Source: Gemmatimonadota bacterium (GTDB lineage: Bacteria; Latescibacterota; UBA2968; UBA8231). From it: a stretch of 64,000 nt of DNA. Under the pieces are notes generated by a model. The model ran no database searches, was not told the origin of the DNA, and saw only the letters and a list, made by a program, of their open reading frames with translations. The stretch lies in contig VXOR01000090.1 of the NCBI GenBank assembly GCA_009840005.1, positions 70,134-134,133 on the forward strand, given 5' to 3'. The translations under genes were made by a program, and so were the position numbers. Shown one piece after another: positions 34,908-44,572 of the stretch; position 1 is the stretch's first letter; every line of letters begins with the position of its first letter.

Positions 34908-37548
34908 ATAGGGTGATAAAGCCTTGGGTCAGGATTTCCGATTCGCGTTCGATGCTTTTGAAGTCGCGCCAATCCGCTTTGAGGCCCACTTGGGCAGATA
35001 TTTCGTAGCCCAAGTAGGAACTCACATTGGATAGCTGTAAGGCTCCGGCGACTCCAGTGAAATCGTTGTTGTCGCGCTTCATATCGTTGGCGAAAGAGTA
35101 CTCGATTCCGGTTTGAATGCGGGTGTTGTTGAGGATGGGAAACCCCAAGAGAAACCCCAGTATCTCGGTCAACACCGTCTCCTCGTCGGCGGAAAACAGC
35201 CCCACGGTTTGGCGACGGTATTCGCTTTTCCAGCGCGGTTCGAGTTGGACAGTGCCCAGATCGTAGCGGTAGCTGAGTTTGTTGATGACGCCAAAAAAGG
35301 AGTCCGTCTCGCGCAGGGCCGCCTCGTCGCGCTGGTGAAAAAGCTCCAAGTTGAGATAGTTATACGCCTCCAAACCCCCTCGGTTGTAGTTGTGTCCGAT
35401 CCAAGTGGTATTAATCCAAGTGTCTTGGGCCAAAAGAGGATCTACTACTTTTTGCAATTGGCCGTCGCGCTGCGTGTTTTCGGGGAACCACTGGAGCAGG
35501 TCGTCCGGGATATTGTCTTGGGCCAGCTTGACCATCTGCATAAAGCGGAAGCGCCCTTGTTGGGGATTGTCTCGGTCTAGACTGAACAGGGCGTAGGACG
35601 TGTGGTTGCGCTTGTCGGCCGAGATCAGTTCCTCGCGCAGGTGCCCGATGGTAAGGCGAATGTCCGGGGTCAGCCGGTATCCCATATAGACGTTGAAACC
35701 GCGATGGTCTTTCTGATAGGGGTAGTCTGGGGATTCGTCGTTTTCAAAGCGGTCAACCCACAGATTGTTGTTCATGTCGATCCCGTAGAGGAAGTCGGGT
35801 CGATCCACGCGGTGTCTGAGAAAGGCCTCGTCGTAGTCGGGGATGCCATTGGAGATGGTTAAGTTGTCGTTTTGGTTGAAGTCCGAGATGAAGTCGTAGT
35901 TCTCGTCCCAGCCGGGGAAGACCCGGCGGTCGCCGGCTTGGGAGTCGGCGCGCACTAGGTCGGGTGCGCGGTCTTGGTCGTCGTTGTCCTCTACTAACTC
36001 TACCACGTGGAAGCGCTCGTTTTCGTAGTCGATATTGCCGGCCGAACCAGTGACAAAGGTGCGGGTGTTGTAGAGCGGATCCATGCTGTACGCTTCGCCA
36101 AAAAAGAACCAGGGATGGGCCACCTTGGACAGATTGACCATCCAAGCCGGCTCGACCTGCTCCCCGGCTACGCCCGCCGAAGTGGTGTGACTGGTCCGCG
36201 TCACGCTGGGGTATTTGCGGTAGGCTATACTCAGATCGTACTCGCCGTAGAAGTTGAAGCCGGCCACATCCCGCAGTTCGAGGGTTCCCCCGATAATTTG
36301 GGTCGCCGTGGGCAGGCCGTACTCGAATTTGAGGATGCGCAGGTTGGTGTTGTCCTGCACATTGCCCTCGGCCTGCGCCACCAGCAGCAGCACGGGTTCG
36401 TCGCTGCGATTGGTCTGGTTGTTGGACGTCATCCACACCTGATAGTCGTTGCCAATGGTCAGCTCGAACTCGACTTTGGCGATTTCTTCTTTGGGCCCCG
36501 AAGCTCGGTTGACGAAGGCGGGCGTGTCGAAGTCGTAGAGCAGGCGGATTTCTTCGGTCCCATCGGCCGAGATGAAGCCCTCTTGGACAAACCCCCCTTG
36601 GATGGCGGGTTCAAAGCGGATTTCTCGGCCGTGGTCAACGGTGCCGTCGTTGTAGGTAATGATGATGTCCGAACCCACTGGGAAGAAGGCGGCTCCACCA
36701 CTGCCGTCGGCGGGCGAGTCGTCGCGCAGGACCAGTTCGATAAAGGAAACGGTTTGGTTCTGGTCAACGGTCAAAGCCCCGGCAATGGGATTGCCCTTAA
36801 AGCCGTCGCGCAGGGTATTGGACTGGTGGGTGTTGACGAAGTGAATACCCATTTCGGTGAAGTCGCCGATCTGCGCGGTGGCCCGCCCGCCCATTAGCGT
36901 GGTGAGGTTGGTGGTGAGGACTTCGGTGTTGTCGGTCGAGGCCCCGCCGGGAGAACTAAGGCGCGAGTAGATGACGGTGCCTTGGTACTTGTCGGTCGCG
37001 ATGTCGAACTGGACTCCGTCCCAAAAGGGTTTGGAAAAGCTCATGGGGGTGAGCGTGGTGCGCAGGCGATTCGACACCGTTAGCGCGTAGTGGTACTGAC
37101 CCTTGCTGTCCGAGGTAATAGCCACGCCCGAAAACCAGCTATTAAAGCGAGTGGCCTTGACCAGCGAACTACCGAATTGCCGCGGCTGGGTCTGCGAGTT
37201 GTTGAAGATGAGCCAGCCGCGGGTGACGGCGTTGCCAAATAGGTCGTAGTAGTAGTCGCCCTCTAGCCGAATATCGACGTAGCGCTGGTACAGGTTGCGG
37301 GCATAGTTGCTGTACTCCCATTGGCGCCAGCGGTACTCGTTGTAAAGCTCCTGCGGCACGTACCACTTCTTAATGGCCGGGTCCAGCGCGTCGAAGAGGA
37401 CGCCCGGGCCATAAGGGGCGTAGCTGGTCTCGCCGCTTCCTCGGGGGACGCCTAGCCGCGTGCCATAGTCAGGTTGGCTATAGGCTGGGCTTAGAACACA
37501 ACTCAAAACCACCAAAACAGACGCGGTATTTAGCCTTATCGCTTCCAT
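34888..37548 (-). CDS. Large outer-membrane-type beta-rich protein
   Basis: I do not recognise the family. The 886-residue protein begins with a signal peptide (hydrophobic stretch ending SPAYSQ, cleavage near residue 25). The mature part is rich in alternating aromatic/polar strands (YHYALTVSNRLRTTL, EYDLSIAYRKYP, FNVYMGYRLTPDIRLTIG) and ends with amphipathic strands (SSYLGYEISAQVGLKADW, GFITLYAGLGK), as in outer-membrane barrels. An Asp/Asn-rich region (~545-620: DFNQNDN, DMNNNLWVDRFEND) resembles calcium-binding loops. Position between a FlgD-Ig surface protein and a membrane glycosyltransferase suggests a role as anchor or translocon for the surface proteins (inference). It lies 25 bases after the stop of the upstream gene. 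Confidence 0.6.
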   Translation of the reverse strand: MEAIRLNTASVLVVLSCVLSPAYSQPDYGTRLGVPRGSGETSYAPYGPGVLFDALDPAIKKWYVPQELYNEYRWRQWEYSNYARNLYQRYVDIRLEGDYYYDLFGNAVTRGWLIFNNSQTQPRQFGSSLVKATRFNSWFSGVAITSDSKGQYHYALTVSNRLRTTLTPMSFSKPFWDGVQFDIATDKYQGTVIYSRLSSPGGASTDNTEVLTTNLTTLMGGRATAQIGDFTEMGIHFVNTHQSNTLRDGFKGNPIAGALTVDQNQTVSFIELVLRDDSPADGSGGAAFFPVGSDIIITYNDGTVDHGREIRFEPAIQGGFVQEGFISADGTEEIRLLYDFDTPAFVNRASGPKEEIAKVEFELTIGNDYQVWMTSNNQTNRSDEPVLLLVAQAEGNVQDNTNLRILKFEYGLPTATQIIGGTLELRDVAGFNFYGEYDLSIAYRKYPSVTRTSHTTSAGVAGEQVEPAWMVNLSKVAHPWFFFGEAYSMDPLYNTRTFVTGSAGNIDYENERFHVVELVEDNDDQDRAPDLVRADSQAGDRRVFPGWDENYDFISDFNQNDNLTISNGIPDYDEAFLRHRVDRPDFLYGIDMNNNLWVDRFENDESPDYPYQKDHRGFNVYMGYRLTPDIRLTIGHLREELISADKRNHTSYALFSLDRDNPQQGRFRFMQMVKLAQDNIPDDLLQWFPENTQRDGQLQKVVDPLLAQDTWINTTWIGHNYNRGGLEAYNYLNLELFHQRDEAALRETDSFFGVINKLSYRYDLGTVQLEPRWKSEYRRQTVGLFSADEETVLTEILGFLLGFPILNNTRIQTGIEYSFANDMKRDNNDFTGVAGALQLSNVSSYLGYEISAQVGLKADWRDFKSIERESEILTQGFITLYAGLGK

Positions 37549-37573
37549 AAATCTTCCCTTTGGCTGGTGTACA

Positions 37574-40500
37574 CTAATAGACTACGGCCACGATGCGGGC
37601 CAAGGCCGTGTCAGTGGCACGGTCCGAATCGGCACCAAAATCAATCCGGCATATATAGAGTCCTGGCGGCACGGTCTGGCCAGCCGCATCGCGACCGTCC
37701 CAGCGGATTTGCTGGGGGCCTCCTGCCACTTGGGTGCTGTTTTCCCTTATCAGGCGTCCGTCCAGTGAGTAGAGGCGCAGACTTGCTTGGCGCGCTTGGG
37801 TCACTTGAAAGATGGAAAACGCGATGGTCAGTTCGTCGTTGATCCCGTCGCCGTTGGGCGTAAATGGGTTGGGGGTTAAGCTCAGGTCGCCGAGGACCTG
37901 CCCGCCTACGGGGACGCTCAGCGTTAGTTGGCGGCTATCCGTTAGCGCAGTGGCGTCGCCTGGTTCTACTTGCTGCCACAAGTTGCCGTCGGTGCCAGCG
38001 GCGGAGTGACGGACAAAAGGCTTAAAGGTGGTTCCGTTGCGAAAGATGGCGGCGGCAAAGCGCAAGTGGATTAAGGGGCCTTGACCCAAGATGGCCCCGC
38101 GTTCGGCTCTTGGTAACGCGCGGTAGGTGGCGCGCGTCAGGGAATCGCCCAAGGCGTCAAAGGGCGACTGGGCCCCGCCGCCGCGCAGTTTGCGGAAGTA
38201 GCGAATTGGCCCTTGTTCGGCTGGGGGCAAGTCATCGTACTCAGCGCGGCCAGAGACCGCTGCCAAGCCGCTGGCGGTCTGCCGCAAGAAGAGGATAGCT
38301 CCGCGCTCGGCCTCGTTGAGCAGGCTGTAAGCCGCCTCGGTGATCAGGTCGCCGTCCTCGCCGACCATGACTTCGGCCCCTTGGGGGGTGATGCGGTGGT
38401 AGGTCTGAATTGCCTGCTCTGCCGGTAGGGTTTGGTGTAGTTGGGGCAGCAGGACCCAGATGGAGTCGGCGTGGTTGCGCCGCACTTGGGCGATGGCCCC
38501 GGAGGCGTCGGTCAGGTGGCCGTCGGCCGCTAGGGTAAACGTCTGCGAGGGACTTCCTCGACTTAGGTCTTCTTCGGTCCCCGTGCTTAGGCTCAACAGG
38601 TGCAGCGCGAGGCCGGGCGGAGCCTGCAACAGGATTTCGTCAAAGCCTGGGGTACGGTTGGCCGCTGGTTCGTCGATGAATACCGGACGCAGATACAGGT
38701 CGAATGTATCCAACCGGCCGACCGCGGCCTGCGTGGGCCATACTTCGGCGGTGAGGGCGCGGGCTACGGGCGGGGCCAGTTCTACTTCGATCGAGCTAAT
38801 GGAGGCGGCTTGCAGGCGGTCTTGGCTGGTAAAGCGCACCTGTAACTGCAGGTAATTGCGCAGCCCGGGGGAACGAACCCGATCGCCCGGCTGTAGGTAC
38901 TGCTGGCTCCAAGGACTCCAACCGCTGCCGAGAGCAAAAGTGGTGTCGATAGGCCCTTTCCAACTACTGATTAGCTTGTCCCATTCTTCTTTGGTTTTCT
39001 CGTTGCCATTGACGTCGAAATGGCGAATTTGCTGCACCAGCAGATCGCCAGTGCGCGTGCGCACTTCCGCGGTCGTGCCGGGCGGGTGGGTGCCGGGCGG
39101 CGGATCCCAGCGGATGGCACCGAAGTTGCGCGGTCCCGGCAGGCGGATGATATCGGATACCAGCGAGGCTTGGCTGACAAACCCCTCGGTGTAGAGCAGG
39201 ACTTCGGTCAGGTCGTAGAAAAAGCCCGAAGTCCGCGCGATGCCCGGCAGGCGCAGGTTGAGGAAGCGGATATCTAGGGGCGGGTCAAAGAGGTCGGCGG
39301 CCCGCTTGAATCCCCCTTCCATGCGGTCGGGTAGGCTGACCTGTCGCCACCGGAGCCGACCGTTGGGATCGCGGCTGCCGTCGGCTACCTCGGTGATGTA
39401 GCCGGGAATAGAGGGAACGGCCAAGCGCATGGCGTCGAGCCAGACGCGGGCACCAATATCGACGGTGAGAATGCCGGCGGTGGGATTGTTGCTAAACCAC
39501 GCCGGCATGCGGAAGGTCGTGTTCCAGTCGCCGTCAAAGCCCCCAGCCGGGACTTCCGGTCCGGTAAAGCTAACGCTGCCACCCCCGTCAATTAACTTAG
39601 GCGAGAGGTTGTCGCCCCAGCCCCAGACTTCGACTTCGGCTAGGCGAGGCCGCTCGCGGATATAGTACTCTTTGCGGCCCTGTTGTTCTTGGGGGAGGCT
39701 CTCGTAAATAGCCTGTTCCACCGGCTCCTCAAAGCCGACGTCGTCGCGGATGTAGTAGAGTATATCACCTCGTTCATCGACCGTCAGGGCATCCCACGCT
39801 GCTTTGTCGATTTGGTGTGCCCGCCCTAGCTTGCTGTCGCCGATGAGAATGCGCACGGTCTGGGCCATGCGACCGGTCCACTCGGTGCGGCCGCCGTCGT
39901 CTTCGGAAAAGCCGGGCGTGTCCGCGGAAGAAAACGCCATCGTCCGCTGGTCCGTATTGGGAGCCCGGGTTTGGCCGACCACCTTGAACTGGAGCACGCG
40001 GCTTTGGGCTTGAATGAGCTTCTGCTGGGGGGCTAGCATGACGCGGAACTGGCGGAAGGGGTCGCCCAAGGTCGCATCGACAAAGTGCAACACTACCTTC
40101 TCAACCACGATCGCGCGGGCCAAGTCGATCTCGATCCACCACTTGTCTGGCGTGGCCGCTAAGTCTGGTTCCCAAAAAGTGTCGCGGTCGCCGTCGACAA
40201 TATGGGGGGCAAGGGCCTCGTTGGAACCTACTCGGCTGACGCCGACGCGCTGGACGTAGTCGTACACCGGGAAGGCGATTTTGTCCTTAGCACCAAATTC
40301 GCGCGTTGATGCTACCCCCGTGCGTTCGTCGCGCAGGCTCAGGCTCACGGTCTTGCCGTCGCCGCTGAGGGTGGTATCGACAATGGTTAGGAGTCGGCCG
40401 TTGAGGGGGATCTGGCTGTGGTTGCCAGGGAAGCGTTTGAAATCCCGATCGAGGAACTTGATCAGTTGCTCGGCCTTGCTGAGGGTGAGGCTGCCGTCTG

Positions 40501-40834
40501 CTTCCAGCGTCGGGGTGCGTTGGAGGTTCATAATTGCCCGGTCTGCCTTGCGAATGCCCGGTTGGTCCACGGGTTTGGCAAATACCGCGCGATCTTCGGC
40601 GATGATGTTGTACACGTGGCGAAAGAAATGGGGCTTGACCGTCCCGTCTGGATGCACATCGACCACGTGGGAAGGCCCGGTCCAATGTCGCCAGTAGGAG
40701 GCCTTATCGACGATGATGCGGTCACCCTGCAGACGGTGGCCTAAGGGCGCTTGGGCACTGGCTTGCTGGAGGGCCAAGCAGCCAAAAGCTAAGACCCAAA
40801 CTTGGCTCCAACGGCTGTAGTGTTTGCGGTTCAT
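37574..40834 (-). CDS. Large secreted FlgD-Ig surface protein with discoidin-like domains and a six-copy short motif
   Basis: Signal peptide ~1-28 (ending QQASAQ). Residues ~195-285 look like an F5/8-type C (discoidin) domain (APHIVDGDRDTFWEP, WWIEIDLARAIVVEKVVLHF), and ~405-540 a second, more diverged one. ~565-740 is the module shared with the paralogues (EVRTRTG, GSGWSPWSQ, RSPGLRNYLQLQV). A short motif, roughly xxxAxYxxLPxxERGxIxYxR, occurs six times (~341, 372, 614, 830, 861, 899). Residues ~985-1086 are a FlgD-type Ig domain (FTPNGDGIND, WDGRDAAG, VPPGLYICRI) ending VAVVY. An exported, possibly carbohydrate-binding surface protein is inferred. It follows the PPIase gene by 16 bases. Confidence 0.75.
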   Translation of the reverse strand: MNRKHYSRWSQVWVLAFGCLALQQASAQAPLGHRLQGDRIIVDKASYWRHWTGPSHVVDVHPDGTVKPHFFRHVYNIIAEDRAVFAKPVDQPGIRKADRAIMNLQRTPTLEADGSLTLSKAEQLIKFLDRDFKRFPGNHSQIPLNGRLLTIVDTTLSGDGKTVSLSLRDERTGVASTREFGAKDKIAFPVYDYVQRVGVSRVGSNEALAPHIVDGDRDTFWEPDLAATPDKWWIEIDLARAIVVEKVVLHFVDATLGDPFRQFRVMLAPQQKLIQAQSRVLQFKVVGQTRAPNTDQRTMAFSSADTPGFSEDDGGRTEWTGRMAQTVRILIGDSKLGRAHQIDKAAWDALTVDERGDILYYIRDDVGFEEPVEQAIYESLPQEQQGRKEYYIRERPRLAEVEVWGWGDNLSPKLIDGGGSVSFTGPEVPAGGFDGDWNTTFRMPAWFSNNPTAGILTVDIGARVWLDAMRLAVPSIPGYITEVADGSRDPNGRLRWRQVSLPDRMEGGFKRAADLFDPPLDIRFLNLRLPGIARTSGFFYDLTEVLLYTEGFVSQASLVSDIIRLPGPRNFGAIRWDPPPGTHPPGTTAEVRTRTGDLLVQQIRHFDVNGNEKTKEEWDKLISSWKGPIDTTFALGSGWSPWSQQYLQPGDRVRSPGLRNYLQLQVRFTSQDRLQAASISSIEVELAPPVARALTAEVWPTQAAVGRLDTFDLYLRPVFIDEPAANRTPGFDEILLQAPPGLALHLLSLSTGTEEDLSRGSPSQTFTLAADGHLTDASGAIAQVRRNHADSIWVLLPQLHQTLPAEQAIQTYHRITPQGAEVMVGEDGDLITEAAYSLLNEAERGAILFLRQTASGLAAVSGRAEYDDLPPAEQGPIRYFRKLRGGGAQSPFDALGDSLTRATYRALPRAERGAILGQGPLIHLRFAAAIFRNGTTFKPFVRHSAAGTDGNLWQQVEPGDATALTDSRQLTLSVPVGGQVLGDLSLTPNPFTPNGDGINDELTIAFSIFQVTQARQASLRLYSLDGRLIRENSTQVAGGPQQIRWDGRDAAGQTVPPGLYICRIDFGADSDRATDTALARIVAVVY

Positions 40835-40850
40835 AGAGTCTCTCCAACGT

Positions 40851-42506
40851 TCAGAACGCAGTGAGAAAATCGTCGGGTAGGGCCGCGGCCAATTGCTTTT
40901 GGTCCACTTGGATCCGATCGGCGTATTGCTGGCGCAGGGTTTCTATATAAGCTTGAAACCGCTCTCGCTCCCCGGCCCGGCGCAGTATATCGCCAATTTG
41001 CCGGCGGACTTGGGCAAAAGGGATGCGCTCCCCCGGCAGGCGGCGGATGATCTCGAAGACGGAGAAGCCGTCGTGGACTTGGACCGGCCCGACTAACTCG
41101 CCCGGCTGCGCGGCTAGAATATGGGGTACCAAGTCCGAAGTTTTCTCCATGGGAAAGACGCCGCCCCGCGCCTGTGCCCCTCGGCGTTTGCTGCGCTTTT
41201 GGGCTAGGGCGGCGATGTCGGCTCCTGCTTCGATTTGCCGCCGCAGGGCTAGGGCCTCTTCCTCGGTCTCCACCAGCACTTCGGCCACGTCGATCTGGTC
41301 CCGGCGATGGAAGCGCTGGGTCTGCTCGTCGTAGTAGCGGCGCATGGCTTCTGGGGCGATGGTGATGGATGCCACTACTTTCCGCTGGCGCAGTTGGCTG
41401 AGGACGACCTCTTCGCGCAGTTGCTGCCGCACTGCTTCGAGGGCCTCGCGGTCAATCAGCTCCTCGTGGCGGGCCGCTGCCGCAAAGATGTAGGGTTGGA
41501 GCAAAAAGCGCTCGGCAAGTTGGACCAAGGTGGAGCTATCGGCTGCGGCGTTGATGTTGCGGTTTTTGAATTGGTCGAGCAGCTCACCTAGGGGCACTTG
41601 GCCGCCCGTAAATTTGAACAAAGGCGTCCGTTCTTCCTCCGGCGTTAGTTTCAAGGTCGCCAACGGCTGGCCTTTTTCTAGCAAGAGGCGCAGTCCCGGC
41701 TCGTGGAGATCCCAATCGTATTTGTCGGCCAGTTGCTCGGCCCGGGCCACCCGCGCTTCGCCGAGCCTTTCCTCTTGGAGCTCTTGGAGGATTTCGTCCC
41801 GGAAGTCGAAGTAAGATACCGGTCGTTCCTCGGTAAAGCGCACGACGCAAAAGCCAGCGGAGTGGGGGAGCACGGGCGATAAGGCCCCCAAGGGCAAATC
41901 GCGGAAAAGCGAATCGGGGAGGCCCATACGGCGGATAGATTCCACCCGGAGCCAGCCTAGTTCGCCCCCGTTGACTGCGTCGGGTGTGATGGAGTAGCGG
42001 GCTGCTACTTCGCCAAACGGAGTGCCGGCGGCCAACTCGGCCACGGCTTGTTCTAGTTCCGGCCGCGCCTTGGCCATAATGCCCCACGTCATTCGCTCTA
42101 ACGTGCGGTGGAGTCCTTGACGCTCGAAGCGCTGTTTGATCTCGGCCTCCTCAACTAGGGGCGGTTGCACGGGTTCGCGATTGAGATAGAGGGCGACTAA
42201 GTGCCGACGGATTCTGCGCTCTAGTTGGCGCTGAACTGCGGCTGTGGTATCCAAACCGAGGGCTTGGGCTTCCAGCCACATGAGGTGGTAGTCGATGAGA
42301 GGCTGGAGGTACTCGCGCCGCGCTGCCGGGCCTTCTTGGCGGCTTCGCTGGCTTTCGTTCAGCCCTAGGACGTAGGATCGGAGATCCTCGGCGGTAATGG
42401 ACCGCGTACCGATCTGAACCACGGTGGAGGATTCCTGCTCACCACAGCCCCACAAGAAGGCCCCGATCAGGGCGCAAGTTATTGTCGCGATGCGTACTCT
42501 GTTCAT
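40851..42506 (-). CDS. SurA/PpiC-like peptidyl-prolyl isomerase lipoprotein with two parvulin domains
   Basis: The signal ends in LWGC with Cys21 as the lipidation site, so it is a periplasmic lipoprotein. A SurA-N-like helical region (~30-125, VVQIGTRSITAEDLRSYV) is followed by one diverged parvulin domain (~130-235, AAGTPFGEVAARYSIT, GGELGWLRVESI). After a helical insert comes a second (~390-500, AEVLVETEEEALALRRQI, ARGGVFPMEKTSDLV, GPVQVHDGFSVFEI). SurA-type proteins escort outer-membrane proteins across the periplasm. Lying inside an operon of large exported proteins (1-base spacing upstream, 16 downstream), it is probably their dedicated chaperone (inference). Length 551 is longer than classical SurA. 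Confidence 0.88.
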   Translation of the reverse strand: MNRVRIATITCALIGAFLWGCGEQESSTVVQIGTRSITAEDLRSYVLGLNESQRSRQEGPAARREYLQPLIDYHLMWLEAQALGLDTTAAVQRQLERRIRRHLVALYLNREPVQPPLVEEAEIKQRFERQGLHRTLERMTWGIMAKARPELEQAVAELAAGTPFGEVAARYSITPDAVNGGELGWLRVESIRRMGLPDSLFRDLPLGALSPVLPHSAGFCVVRFTEERPVSYFDFRDEILQELQEERLGEARVARAEQLADKYDWDLHEPGLRLLLEKGQPLATLKLTPEEERTPLFKFTGGQVPLGELLDQFKNRNINAAADSSTLVQLAERFLLQPYIFAAAARHEELIDREALEAVRQQLREEVVLSQLRQRKVVASITIAPEAMRRYYDEQTQRFHRRDQIDVAEVLVETEEEALALRRQIEAGADIAALAQKRSKRRGAQARGGVFPMEKTSDLVPHILAAQPGELVGPVQVHDGFSVFEIIRRLPGERIPFAQVRRQIGDILRRAGERERFQAYIETLRQQYADRIQVDQKQLAAALPDDFLTAF

Positions 42507-42507
42507 G

Positions 42508-44562
42508 TCAGTAGGCTACAGATAAAGGGTATGCCCGCAGGTCGTCGCCCTGGTCCCCAGCCACGGTTATGCCCAACAAGTACACGCCTGGAGGGACGAG
42601 CTGACCACCCGCGGCTCGCCCGTCCCAACTAAGGGCGTAGCGACCGTTGCTGAGCGCCGTCTGCTGTAGGGTGTGTACCAGCCGACCCGACAGGTCATAC
42701 AGGCGTACCGCAACGGCACCGGCTTTGGTCAGCGCCAAGATGTTATAGGCGATGGAGACTTGGTCGTTGATCCCATCGCCGTTGGGCGTAAAGGGATTGG
42801 GTGTCAGTTCGAGGGCATCGATCAGCCGTTCGCTGCGGATTATTGAGGGACTGAGCACCGTGGTGCCGGAGCGGGTGGACTGGTCCTCAACTCCCAAGTC
42901 GGCGCTATTGCCCGAAGTGGCGTTTTGAAACGAACCGGGTTCGCTCGATAGTGAAGCCTGCCCGCGAAATTCGGTGCTGAAGGCTAGCACGGACGCGCGA
43001 AACCGGATTTTTAGCAGATTATCATTGGCTTGGATAGGCGGAAAGCGCACGCTGAAGTGGTCCTCTGCAATGGCGTTGATGGCAAGCCCCGAACCGCCAG
43101 CCGTATCGCCTTGCGCAAAGGCGTGGGAGGCGACTAGCTCGCCTTGGGCATTGAGAATTTCCACCTGTTCCACCTGTTCCACTCGAATGGGGGTAGTTAT
43201 CGCAAAAGTATCGAATCCCAGTAGGTCTGGCGAATCCATGCGCATTCGCACGGCATAGGTAAAGGACGTAGAGGTTGAAGCCTCTACTTGGCGGGGAAAA
43301 ATCTCGGCGACGAATTCGTCGGCTAGTGGTGGAGTCAGATACGAAAGGGAAATATGTTCGAGGCGGCGCGCCGATTGGATATCATTGCTCTGAGCGCTGA
43401 CGCGGAACTGGAGGAAGTGCCGCGGCGAAGGAGAGATGATCGGGGTGCCTTGGGGAGACATGCCCTCGTCGAGCGGATAAGGAGGACTCCAAGGGCTCCA
43501 ATTTTCCAGATCGTCCTTGATCGAGCCTTTGGACCACGTGACGCCGTTGTCATCTATTATGGGGAGTCGTTCGTACTCGTCTAGGCGCATGGGTTCGGTG
43601 GGATCGGCAATGGAGAAGGGAATCTCGGGGTCCGTGCGCTTGTCCGTGCGCTGGCGGTGAAAAACAAAAGGCGTGTCGTCATTGCCGCTGCGCGTGGCAA
43701 TCAGCAGGCTGGACTGGGCCGAGTCGCCCACGGCTTTTTCCACCCAGCGAATGCGACCCCAAGCCGCAAGGCCGGTGGCGAAAATATCCGAGAAGTACGT
43801 AGCTGTCGGCAAAAAGCCGGTGCCGTAGATTTCGATCTCGTCTATTTCAAAGGGGATGGGCGTGGCCGAGCGCAGGCGGAAGGAGCGGATATAGCGGGGC
43901 GGATCGAATTCGATATCAACGACGGGTTTGGTGTTTTGGGCTTCTTCCGCTATGGGCGAGCCCCACACGGGAAAACCATCGGCCGTGAGGTTGAGTCCGT
44001 CGTTGACGAACAGCTCAAACGCGCGCAGAAAGTCGTTTTGGAAGGCGGCCGTGGGCGCGGGATGGACCGTATTGCGCGGGTAGAAGCGAAAGCGATTGAC
44101 GCCGAAGCGGGCCCCTAAGTCGCCGATGATGAGGGTGCCACGCACGTCGCCACTTTTGCGCTCAAAGGCTTGAGTCTCACCGCCTGCTAGGTCGCTGAGG
44201 ATTTCGGCGAGGGCCTCGATGAGATCCTCGCGGGTGAAGTCGGTGGTAAAGCGCAGTACCGTAGGGGCGGCTATGGTGCCGCCGCGTTCGAGGGTGCCCG
44301 AAGCGATGTTTTCGCCCTCTTGCAGTTCTCGGGGCGCTAAGACTCGCTGGGAAAAGTCGATGAGCTCGCCTGGGGAGTTGCCTATTAGCACTGCGTTGGG
44401 ATTGACCAAGCTGCGGTACTCTGGGTCCAGTGTGCCGATGGCAGCACCGGTGCCATCCCAGTCAATAGGGGCGTCCAAACCCACACTGAGCGTATCCAAG
44501 GCCCCGACCGGAGCCGTGAGAACGAGGGCTGCTAGACTGTGAGCAAGTAGGCTTTTTAACAT
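42508..44562 (-). CDS. Secreted FlgD-Ig surface protein (paralogue)
   Basis: Signal peptide ~1-22 (LLAHSLAALVLTAPVGALD). The N-terminal half has discoidin-like strands (NRFRFYPRN, YIRSFRLRSATPIPFEIDEIEIYG). The shared module follows: LLIATRSGND, DEYERLPIID, NWSPWSPPY, ISPSPRHFLQFRV, and a beta-rich FTYAVRM stretch. Residues ~585-684 form the C-terminal FlgD-Ig domain (LTPNPFTPNGDGINDQ, LYDLSGRLVHTL, WDGRAAGG, VPPGVYLLGI) ending LSVAY. No enzyme motif is visible. The ATG follows the upstream paralogue's stop by 10 bases and its stop is 1 base before the PPIase start, so the genes form one operon. Confidence 0.75.
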   Translation of the reverse strand: MLKSLLAHSLAALVLTAPVGALDTLSVGLDAPIDWDGTGAAIGTLDPEYRSLVNPNAVLIGNSPGELIDFSQRVLAPRELQEGENIASGTLERGGTIAAPTVLRFTTDFTREDLIEALAEILSDLAGGETQAFERKSGDVRGTLIIGDLGARFGVNRFRFYPRNTVHPAPTAAFQNDFLRAFELFVNDGLNLTADGFPVWGSPIAEEAQNTKPVVDIEFDPPRYIRSFRLRSATPIPFEIDEIEIYGTGFLPTATYFSDIFATGLAAWGRIRWVEKAVGDSAQSSLLIATRSGNDDTPFVFHRQRTDKRTDPEIPFSIADPTEPMRLDEYERLPIIDDNGVTWSKGSIKDDLENWSPWSPPYPLDEGMSPQGTPIISPSPRHFLQFRVSAQSNDIQSARRLEHISLSYLTPPLADEFVAEIFPRQVEASTSTSFTYAVRMRMDSPDLLGFDTFAITTPIRVEQVEQVEILNAQGELVASHAFAQGDTAGGSGLAINAIAEDHFSVRFPPIQANDNLLKIRFRASVLAFSTEFRGQASLSSEPGSFQNATSGNSADLGVEDQSTRSGTTVLSPSIIRSERLIDALELTPNPFTPNGDGINDQVSIAYNILALTKAGAVAVRLYDLSGRLVHTLQQTALSNGRYALSWDGRAAGGQLVPPGVYLLGITVAGDQGDDLRAYPLSVAY

Positions 44563-44572
44563 GCTCAGGCTC

